Of a stretch of DNA of 64,000 nt, positions 48,201 through 60,200 are shown one piece after another. Position numbers and translations under genes: made by a program. The notes beneath the pieces are model-generated. The model had not been told where the DNA came from. It saw only the letters and a list, made by a program, of their open reading frames with translations, and did no database searches. The first letter of the stretch is position 1. Each line of letters starts with the position of its first letter. Source of the DNA: Branchinecta lynchi. Taxonomy: Eukaryota > Arthropoda > Branchiopoda > Anostraca > Branchinectidae. The stretch spans positions 14,632,212 to 14,696,211 of the forward strand of contig JAKZAP010000021.1 of NCBI GenBank assembly GCA_023053575.1, in the 5' to 3' direction.

Positions 48201-51200
48201 GAACTACTTGTCCGGCGAAAAAAGAAAGCTCAAAGGCGAAATCAGGGTATCTTCTTTCCCCAGTAATGAACATCTAATCAACTTCAAATAGAAATTTAGC
48301 TTATAACAAATTTTCCGATTCCAGCCGGTCGAACTAAATGTCCGGGTAAAATATGACTGTCACACAGGGACTCAGCATCTCTTCTTACCCCTAAATCGCT
48401 TATCTAATCAACTAGAAATAAAACTTTGACTTCCAACAGTTTTCCGGTTTGGGCCGGATTCCGGTCAAAATACTTGTCCGTCGAGAAAATAGTTTTCACC
48501 ATCGTCTTCAGCATGTCTCCCTACCTCTAAATCGAACATTTAATCAACTTCAAATAAAACTTTTACTTTCAACAAACTTTCCGGTTTGGGCCGGATTCCG
48601 GGCGAAATACTTGTCCGTCGAGAAAATAATTTTCACCATCGTCTTCAGCATGTCTTCCTATCCCTAAATCGAACATCTAATCAACTTCAAATAAAACTTT
48701 TACTTTCAACAAACTTTCCGGTTTTGGCCGGATTCCGGGCGAACTACTTGTCCGATGACAAAATGGTTTTCACCATCGTGTTCAGCATGTCTTCTTACCC
48801 CATAATCGACTATCACATTAGCTGTTTCAAAATATTTTGTTTGTCCCTTAATTTGAATCCCCTCCCCCACCCCTAAATGTAGAGCTACAAAGCCCATCTA
48901 CGAACTTGACTGGTCCGACGACCCAACGAACCCTCACACCAAGTTTCATCAAAATATCTCATGCCCTTCGAGAGTTATCGTGCTTACAGACGGACGGACA
49001 GACGGACGGACGGACAGACGGACAACTTTTGCGATGTCATAGGTATCCCTCCACTTACGTTTTGGGATCCCAAAAACAACGTGACCCATACCAGTCAATT
49101 TCTACTTTAAAATATTGGCTGCAAAGTTTATTTCATGTCCAGTGTATTTCATCTTTCGCAAAGTGGCTAATAATGTCACCAATAAGATGGCGTTCAAAGG
49201 GAGAAGTTCTCGTTTTTCTAAGAACTTCTCCTTTCCCAAGGAGAAGTAGCATAATTAAAAGTCAAAACGAAAACAAATAAATAAATACAGCAACCTGCAA
49301 CTGCTTATAGAGATCAGTCAGATAATAGTTGCGTTTTTGCAGATACCAGATGTATCTGATACCACGGTCAAAAGGCGTTTCTGCAGTTATCGTGGTAACT
49401 GATCGTGCCATCCGAGAAAGTCATCTCACTTTCTTCAATTTTTGTCAAATTGGTGGGAAAGAACTTTGGCACTTAGTGATGTGACTGAATTTCAGTTTTT
49501 CTCTTTTGGGATGACTTCGAAAGTGCAATTTCGGCAATTGTCGTTTTTGCAAAGCAACCGTATATCAGATACCACGGTTACTGCAAAAACGACCAATTGC
49601 AGATCCAGTTAACGTGGGAACAGATACCATGGTGTCTGCAAAAACGCAAATAGTGTCAGTTTTTTTTTTCCGTTTCATTTGGCTGTTTTATAAACATTTA
49701 GACTAGCGTCCTAATAGGCATACCTCTACTATCCTGTGAAACTTTGAAAAGAGCTAATTAGACCGTGAAAATGTGTTCCGGTATCGTTCCTAGCTCGAAG
49801 CACTGCTGGTTACCGAAGGTATCATATTACCGTTCCGTTCCACTCGACGTCGGTCGGTTCGGAACTTGTTTCCAAGAAAGGGTATAAAAGCTATGCAGAG
49901 CGTTTGAAATAGTATCAGTAAGCTTTCAGGATTTACAAGTACATCCAGGAAGAAACCCAGCTACCAACCATGAACTCCCAGAGTAGCCAACACGTTCCTG
50001 TCGACGTTCGCCAGTTCTACCGCGAAGAAACGCGTCCTGTCAAAATATTTAACCAGCACTTCGGTAACAGCGTTTTCGACGGTATCACGCCCGTCGTGCC
50101 CGTTGGTGGACACTATCTCAGAGGAAGTCGTACCGGCTATGGACATCGCGAGACAGGAGTCTCTGAACTGAGGATTGATAACGACCGTTTCTTCGTCCTG
50201 GTGGATCTCCACCACTTCTCCCCCGACGAGGTCAACGTACGAACCTACGATGGAAACCTACACATCGAAGCCAATCATGACGAACGCGAAGACGAACATG
50301 GCCTAGTCCAACGCCGAGTCGTCAGAAAGTACCATATTCCCGACGGTCTCGACATGGCGCAACTCAACGGATACTTCACCTTAGATGGCGTACTCTTCGT
50401 GTCTGGCCCTAATAACAAATCAACTGAGCACCAAGGCCGTTTGGAAAACAGACACATATCCGTGACTCAAACCGGCCAGCCATCCGCGAATCTCCCACAA
50501 CAGCAACAGCAACAGTACACCAAGAAAAAGTGAATTACGACTTTAATCTGCGACCAATAGCACCGCGACAAAGGATAAGGACTGAGCTATGTGATGTTAT
50601 GTAGTTTTATTTCCCATACGATTAAAGGCTTCTACAATCGAAGAAAAGGGTCATCATCATCGAACTTTTTGTTTTGGTCTTTATGAAAATGCATTGCAGC
50701 CAGCAAACTAGCGCTCGGATACAGGATTCGTGTCCCTGGATTGGTTAGTTTTATTTCTTTCTGTACAAGCATATCGGTATCTAGGTGTCGGCTTGACCGA
50801 ACGTTAGGACCTTCTTACCTATAACACTAATGACGCCTACTTCCATAATCACTCCATATATTTCTAAACACGGAGACCCCAATTTCGTACGGTACATTAT
50901 AACCCCTCTAACAAAACCACGCTGATTTTCTCACTTGCCGTGTTTTGCTACATTCAGTGTGTATCATGCTGTCGACGGTTGTCTGCGAGAAGTTCTTCCA
51001 TAAGAAAAACCGGTTATGTAAATTGTTTCCCTGTTTTCGCTACAAGTCAACGGGTCTCGGAAAACGCTTAAAACAGCTAAAACCGTGGACTATTTGTTGA
51101 GAGCACAGTCTAGTTTTAAAGTATTCAAATATTTTATAATATTGTAAGCAGAAGAGTAAACAGTGCGAGGGGTCCTTTAAAGATTTGCCTGTACAGAAGT

Positions 51201-54200
51201 TGATTTCTGACGTGGAAAAATAACCCATTGTGCCGACGAGACTTGAACTTCCTGGGTGCGCCCGACAGAGTTTGCAGAACTTGATTTCTTACCCCAAAAC
51301 AGAACAGGATGTGCCGACGAGTCGACCGACACCCAACAAAAGCATACAAAATTTCATTTCTTCTGTAATCCTTAAGTAAAAAAAAGGGCCCGACGTGCCG
51401 ACGACAATACCTAGGCCCGACAAAAGCATGCATAATTCAATTTCGTCTGCGTTTTGCCCGACAAATATTTGCAGGATTTTTATTTCTTGCGTACAAAAAG
51501 AACCCGCGCCCGAGAAAAACATACAATTTTTTTTTTTTTCGTATTCCTTATGTATAAAAATAGCCCAATATGCAGTAGAGAATACCGAGGTCCGCCAAAA
51601 AGCAGGCAGAAATTGATTTCTTCTGTGTTGTGCCCGACAAATGTTTGCAGTATTTTATTTCTTGCGGATAAAAAGAACTCGATGTGCCGACGAATCGACC
51701 GACACTCAACAAAAGCATAGAAAATTATGTTACAAAAACTACGATAATATGCCTGCTTACACAAGTCTGGACTTCCACAAGAGCTGTCTGCGGGAAAACG
51801 ACTTCAACCTGCGAGGCTGTCGACTAAAAAAAGATACTGGCAGACGGTCCTTCAAAACAGAGTTGGATTGTTGGAAGCCATTCCATCTGAAGCTGTACTG
51901 AGCGATTCCATCGACGCTTTTAAAAATTTCTTGAACAATCTATACGCTAAAAAAATCTATGACGAAAAGAAAGACAGACAGAGAGAGACATACTTTAATC
52001 TATATTGGAATTTTACAAAAGAAAATTCATTATCATGACAGACCTGCAACGTGAAAATCTATACAGATTTGTTTGTGGCAGGACTCAATAATTTATTCAC
52101 TTAGCATAATTATATTGGGAACAAAAAAGAAAAGGGAAAAAATGATTGCAATACTACACATAAACAACTACATAAAGATAATACACAAGAAATCAATATT
52201 ATAGATAATTAGAAGACAATTAAACCTCGTGGTATAGTGTTATAAACAAACTTAGGTGAAGACCATTGGCCTATTTTTGCATTGTATTATTATTAAATCA
52301 CCTGGCAATTAAACCAGCTCGAAATAAAACTTTTAATTTTAACAAACTTTCCGGTTTCGGCCGGATTCCGGGCGAACTACTTATCCGTCGAGAAAATGGT
52401 TTTCGCCACCGACATCGACATGTCTTCCTACCCCTAATCGAACATTTAATCAACTTCAAATAAAACTTTAACTTTTAACAAACTTTCCGGTTTTCCGGGC
52501 GAACTACTTGTCCGATGACAAAATGGTTTTCACCATCGTGTTCAGCATGTCTTCTTACCCCATAATCGACTATCAAATTAGCTGTTTCAAAATATTCTGT
52601 TTGCCCCTTAATTTGAACCCCCCACCCCTAAATGTAGTGCTACAAAGCCCATCTACGAACTTGACTGGTCCGACGACCGAACGAATCCTCACACCAAGTT
52701 TCATCAAAATATCTCATTCCCTTCGAGAGCTATCGTGCTTACAGACGGACAGACGGACGGACGGACAGACGGACAACTTTTGCGATGTCATAGGTATCCC
52801 TCCACTTACGTTTTGGTATCCCAAAAACAAGTTCAGGTATGGATTCAGCCTGTGTGTTTACGCCTATAGGTCCAATCTACTTGGACGAAATTGATCGAAA
52901 CTTCCTACCTTACTTCTGCTAAATACCCGGTTTCAGTTTATTGAACTACTTGTCCGGCAAAAAATAAATTTCAAAACGAATCAACTTCAGATAAACTGTA
53001 ACTTTTAACATATTTTCAGGTTTGGGCCTGATTCCGGGCGAACGATTTGTCTGGCGAGAAATAGTTTTCATATACGGATTCAGCATGCCTCCTTACCACT
53101 ACATCGAACGTCTAATCAATTTCAGATGAAACTTTTTAAGATTTTCCGGTGTCGGCTGGATTCCGGGCGAACTATATGTCCGGGTAGAAAATGACTGTCA
53201 GATATGGATTCAGCATGTTTTCTTACCCCTAAACCGAACATTGAATAAACTTCAAATAAAACTTTTACTTTTAACAAATTTTGCGGTTCTGGCTGGATTC
53301 CGGACGAACTACTTGTCCGGACAGAAAAAGATTGTCATATAAGGATTCATCATGTCTTCTTACCCTAAATCGACCATATAATCAAATTCTTTACTTTCAA
53401 CAAATTTTCCGGTTCTGACCGGGTGCCGGAAGAACTAATTGTCCGGCGAGAAAATAGGTTTCAGATATGGATTTAGCACGCCTCCTTACCCCTAGATCGA
53501 CTGTCTCATTGGCTTTGTAAAAAAAAAATTCCCCTTAATTTCAAACCGCTCCCCCTCCCCCACCCCTAAATATGGAGCTAAAATTGACCTGTACTTTGCA
53601 CCCATAGAGTCTTCATGCCAAGTTTGAGTAAAATATCTCAACCCCTTCGAGAGCTATCGTGCTAACAGGTCGACAAACGGCCGCCGGTTGATGGGTAGTA
53701 AACCTGAAATTAAAAAAAAAAAATGCAAAAAAATATTATTATGCATTGTGTATGCTTTCAGTTTTCATCGAAGGCAAACATGACGGAATAAAACAGAAAC
53801 GAACTCACTTCTCCCCTCTGTTTTTCCTCGAACCCAGTGCCATCTAGGGACGAACAGAACTGCTCAATTTTTGGCGGGCGGGCAGGGGTTATCGACACTT
53901 CATTTCCCTCTTCTTTGGTGTCCAAGAGCTCGTCGTTTAATTCGTCTGAGATCAATTCTTGTGTGTCAGCCTCAACTTCCTGGTCCCCTGCAACAAGAAC
54001 TGTGTAATAAAGTAAGTAAGTAAGTAAGTAAGTAATTTATTTATAACCCGCCGTTTTCAGAAAGCGGAGTAAATGAAGAAAGTAAATAAAACACATAAAC
54101 ATACACAAAAAGACACTTAATTTCAATCGTCGGCCAGGAAGCAGTGTAGAAGGTCGTGTGCTGGTTGGGTTCTGTTGTCAATGATTTTTTATAGCGACGA

Positions 54201-57200
54201 AGAAACATCCAAAAGGGTAATACTTGCATCTTGAATTTGAACTTCTCCGTCAAAGTATGGTTATGGCATAATTTCGTTAAGTGGAGCAGGTGCTTTAAAA
54301 ACTGAATAGTTTCCAATCAGTATTACATTTCTCGTGTATTTCCCGCAGTCCACTGCCAACAACTTATAGTATCCCTTCGGAGATGAATGGCTTTAAAGCA
54401 ACGCAACGCGACCCGACCTTGACAGGATCTAATAGTACTTCAGGTTCACATGGTTTCTCCGTAAAGGCACATCGCAAATTTCCGGAACATACTACACTGT
54501 AAAAAGTTTCTCCGAGTAAGGATTAAAGTTAACTGCAGTATTTGCTACTGGGATTATCTTATCTCTACTGAGATAATATTAATCAAAATTAGAAATAAGA
54601 TTATCTTTTTAGAGACAAGATTAATCCCAGTAGCAAATACTGCAAAATTTTGTTTTACAGTTGTAGGCTATGCGCTGAAGTTCCACATGTGCACACACAG
54701 TCAGATTTCATAGTCGGATACGAATTTTTCTCTCACGCTCCGGTATGATGATGATAAAACTTTATTTACGCACTTAAGAAGAGGGAAATAGCGCAGTACA
54801 AGACAAAGAAAAATACACTGAGCTTTCAATAATGTAGTAAATATATATTTGATGGTGCAAAACGGATACGTTAGCTGAATTTTATTGGAGCTATATTTCG
54901 GCTCTTCTTAGAAACACAAACTTGTGGTTGTGTTTCCCACAAGTTCGTTTTTCCAACTTGAGCGGTTTTTGAGCCTAAAGAGGACCCTTGCCAAGAAAGG
55001 CCGACATATAGCTCCAATGAAATTCAGCTGACGCGTCCGTTTCGCACCATCAAATATGATTCGCAGTCAGCTTGGGCTGAAGGAATATTTAATGTAGTAA
55101 ATAATTTGACGCATCGCATACAGACGCAGGTTTCCCCATAGTGATGCTAATTTCGAGTGCGGCTTACTTCCGAAATACGAAGCGAGGGAGGAGAATCGCG
55201 GGTTCCAGCCGACGATCCCAGCCGTACCCCTCCCCTCCCCCTCCGTATCTAAATGATATGTAAGAATTTTTAAAATCTTTGAACTTTAAATTTTGCAAAT
55301 ATCTAACTTGACTGATCATGATCTTGGTCTTGAACGGAATTCCGATAAAACAAGAAAGCCAATCTCGAAAAGTATATATGTGGCGAACAGTGATAAAGGA
55401 CTATACTGAAAGTACCATCACAAAACCAGTGACGGTACAACCGAGGTAGTTCTGGGATACACTCTGTCCCAAACACTAGAATGCGATTATCATTATTACC
55501 GCCACAGTCGTACAGTACAACCTGCTGCTCATCTTGGATTTTCTGGTATAATTCGGGATAACAAAAGAGAAAAGGTAATAACAGAAGAGGCAAAGGGTCA
55601 CCGGAGGAGACAGGGGTATGATTTTTTTTTTTTTTTTTTCAGAATGAAAAAACACAAGGCCAAGTCGAAATTTATCTGAGACAGCGGAGAACCGAGGTGT
55701 GTTACTGCTCAGGACTAGAGACAGACGATGCTACAATGCGCTGGGTCAGTTATGATTCTGAAGGGGCTGGCAACCTCCTCACGGTTTGTCATTTCTCGTG
55801 TCAATTCTACTACTGACGATACGCCTGCTAAAGATTATTCTTAAAAAGGGTTGGTAAAAGTACAAAAGAAAAATTTCTCGTGTAGCTTGTACTTTAAGAA
55901 TGCGCCTGCTCAGCCCTTGAGTTACCCTTTAAAAAAAAACTCACCCATATCACCGGTCATATATCGCGCCATGATCATGCGCTGCGCTTTAGCACGCGCT
56001 TTTTCAAGGCGCGTGTTAATCTCTGTGATGAGCTCTTTCATTTCGTCCTGAGATGGCGCTGCGGGAGGAGGCAGCTTGGCGCGATGTCGTTGTTGCATCA
56101 CACACGGAGGCTCCTACAGAAACGAAATACGAGTCCAAGAATAAATAGATAATGGTGGGTTTACACACTGCGTAAAATCCGAGCGTATTTTGAAATCCGA
56201 GCGTATTTTACGCACGTTTTGAGCTTGAAAAGATTTCTAGCAATACGGACGTAAATAGAGAAATCGGTCCGTTTTGTATTCAAAAACGTTCGTATTGCTA
56301 GAAATCTTTTCAAGCTCAAAACGTGCGTAAAATACGCTCGGATTTCAAAATACGCTCGGATTTTACGCAGTGTGTAAATGGACCATAAACCACTGAAGAA
56401 TCTTCGAAATCCAAGAAGCGTGACAAACCAAGTGTAGCAAAAGAAGGCACTCGCCTTATACAGGCAAAAGACACGAAATCCCAATAGGCAGCGTGGGAAA
56501 AAAATCAAGACGAATTTCACACGGCATGAAGCAAATTATTTCGGTGAGTCATAAATTAAACGTATATATATATGTATATTTTCCAAAAGTCAGCACCAGA
56601 TTTTCCCTGGCGAATACCAGTCCGAGTTCTATGGGTATTTAGAGCGTGTTCCACCCTACTTACCGTAGTTACTACGCATGACGTCACAAATTCTGGCTTT
56701 TTGCCGTCAAGGCTGGAACGATCTTTCTATTTTCCAGCGGGATATCATGCCACGGGAGAATCCAACCAATCACGCTACAGAGATGCGTAGTTACTACGCT
56801 TACCACGCTCCCGAGCATGGTAAGCAAATAGTAACTATTAGTTACCGAGAAGGTTGGAACGGTCAGCGTAGTAACTTTTCGTGAGGATGGAACGGAAATA
56901 GTAACTAATAGTTACTTTTGGTGCGAGGGTGGAACACGCTCTTAGCTTCACTGGAAAGCAGTCGGCAGTGCAAAGGTCATTGGTTTGATTAATACACAAA
57001 AAGCGTTTCCCAGGAAACAACGTACAGGGATGACTTTAGGTTCTTTGGCGAGATAATTCAAAGATAGAGCAAAATAACACGAGCTGAAACAAGACAAAAG
57101 GCTTCGATTGGATCTCAAAAATTTTATATTTGATCCAGACAATTGCGTCTTGTAGATATCCAGTCTTCACCAGACTCCTTGAACATTTATTATACAAATT

Positions 57201-60200
57201 TGATTACTACTAAAACAATGGCTATCATCTGAGAAAACCAAGTTCAGATATGGAATCAGCATGTGTCTATTTTTTTCGTCCCTAAATCTGGAAACCCTCC
57301 CCCACCCCTAAATATAAAGCGACGGGGCCCACCTACGAACTCGATCTGTACTTTGACACAATCTATCCTCATACCAAATTTCAACAAAATACCTCAATCC
57401 CTTCGAGAGTTATCGTGCTAACAGACAGACAGACGGACGGACAACTTTACGAAGTCATAGGTATCCCGTCACCCCAAAAAGTAACACACTGAAATGACAG
57501 CGACACTAACACCACTAGGGATAGATAACTTCCCTACTGAAACTCAATCACTCGTGCATCAGCACTGGATAACTCCGTAAACGAGTTCCCGTAATGATTG
57601 GTGGGGTCTTTAAGGGGTAGAAGTTTATTTTGCAATCGAGTTCGATTACTGGGAGGGGCTGTTCCCGGTAGCAGTGACCGGTGGCTCGTATGCTATCTGC
57701 TGACAGATTGTCCGGGGGTGAAGGAAATTAGAGATAGTTTTTTTTTGTGGGGTTCCCGGTAGCAGTGACCGGTGGCTCGTATGCCATCTGCTGACAGATT
57801 GTCCGGGGGTGAAGGAAATTAGAGATAGTTTTTTTGGTGGGGTGCCAATACTATTTCCTGGTATTATGAAGTCGACGAATCGTCAGGTAATTCGGTCGGT
57901 ATGTAAATATTTTAAGTGTATACTGGAAGTTTAGATCGGAGGTAATTTGGCGAATACTAGAAGGGTAAAAAGAAGTGATCTTATTGTATGTAAGTTTGAA
58001 GGTCAATTTTGTTAGTTAAGTGCGATAATGAATACTGTTGTATGGCCCTTTGTTGGCTTTAATAAATTATTATTATTATTATTATTATTATTGGCTAGGA
58101 TAGATTTACCAAACTGCAAAATCAGGTGTTCAGGCCGGACTTTAAGCGGTGATAGATTCAGTTTCAGAAGGGCTTGCTCGTAGGGTATGTCGATGTGTAG
58201 GGTATGTCGAGAACCATTCAGTTAACCATTCCACGGGCGCTTGAAAGGCCCAATGTTGGATTACGGGGCTCTTACCTCAGCAGCTGGTAGGGAGTTTCCC
58301 GTGGTCTCGCGATTCCTCAACTCGTCTGCTGTCATTTTTGCTGCGTCGGTTTGCGCAAACTCCATCATCCTCTTCTTAATCGTAGATTCGTGAATGCGTA
58401 CCACTTTTACGAGATCTTCTATTGTTTTATAAATGCCTAAAAAAGGAATCATCCAAAAGCGCTAAAAAAAACGTGTTTAATTGTAAGTCTACACCAAAAG
58501 GCTTAAACGAGAAAAAATTCAAGCGACGCGAGCTTTCAGTCTCAACCAATACGCTGGAATCACCTATATTAACCTATGGCGTATCCTCGCTGTTAACCGG
58601 GGATTCGCACAGGGGAGCCCCCGTGTGTTGTTCGACCCACGGACTCGCTCCACGCATTATCGCGAAAACGGGTAATACTCCAATTATCATCACCATCATG
58701 AAAACTGACCCCCTTTCAGACTCGGTAGAAGTCAATTTGAGAAGTAACGGGTGTAATAGGTTTTGAACAAGAGCTAGAAGCCTATACGGCACTTCCAAAG
58801 ATGGGTTAGAGGAAGACAGTGGGAGTTTGACTACTCATCGTGGGTTTATCGTAATCCTTTGTAAACAAACCCATGAGGCACAAATGATCAGAGGCCCTTG
58901 GAGATCAGTAAAATGTGTCGTTTAGTCGAAAGTTTCTTTCGCACTTTGCGGTGATGATGCGCACTTTAAGAGGACAGAGAATTTCTCTGTAAGCATAACC
59001 CTTGATGAACAAATGATTATTTGCCACTGGGGATCATGAAAACGTATCGTTTAGTCAAAAGTATATTTTGTAATTTGCGGTTAATATGAGTACTTTAAGG
59101 AGTTTATTCGTAATCAAAACCTTTGAGACAAAAATGATAAAGAGCCCTTGGGGATCATGAAAATCAATCGTTTGGTCAATAGTATTTGTTTACACTTCGC
59201 AGTTACGATGCGCACTTTAAGGGGGCTAGAAATTTATGTGTAAGCAAAATCCCTAAGACACAAACGATCATGGGCCCTTGGGGATCATGGAAATGTAGAT
59301 TTTGGTAAAGTTTTTTTTTCTCTTTGCGGTTAAGATGCGCACTTAAGGAGACTTATGATACTATTTATAAAACAAAACAAAGAAAAAAACTTCAAGGCAT
59401 AAATGATCGTGGGCCCTTGGGGATCATGACAACATATCGTTTGCTTTGCGGTTCAGATTAGCAATTAAGGAAGACCAAGAAATCCGATCCGGAGTTGAAA
59501 TAAAACATCACAGGATTGTACACTTCCCAATTATCAAGTTTCATTAAGATCTGATTACCAGCTGACGTGTCTCAAGTTTCCAGATTTTCTCTACCTCCAT
59601 CCCCACCCCCCGCCTCCTCCTGCTTGTTTGGATATGGTAAGTGACTAGTTCTGAGTCAATCTTGTCGGGTCTGTAATGTGACATCAAAATTTCATCGTCT
59701 TAGCACATCTAGAAGTACCTTAACTCGCGATCATCGGAATTCCGGACCCCCCCCCCCCTCCAACTCCCCCAAGAGTGCCTGGATCCGGTCCGGTTCTGTC
59801 ACTTATGTACCTAAGGCTCGTGATTGTTCTCTCTAATCTCGATCCCTAAACGTGTCACAAGATTTTTGCCCCCCCCCCCCCTCTCTCTCTATCTCGTCCA
59901 AGTTTCATCGTCCTAGCACATCCTGAAGTACCCTAAATCGCGATCACCGAGCTCACCAACAACCAACCGACGGAAAAGTGGTCTGTATATGGGACCTGAC
60001 CGGAAGACAAGTGCCATTAAAACAGACGTCAGGGATGGCTAAAAAGAATTTGTGAGATCCATATTGATTTTAGCTATGGGATAAGACTGATTTTAGAAAA
60101 ACTTCACGGTGATGAGGACCATGATTTTTTTTTGTGCAATACAAACGCAAATTTGAGAAAAAACAACCGAAGTAAACAAGACCAAAGGTTTCGATGGGAT

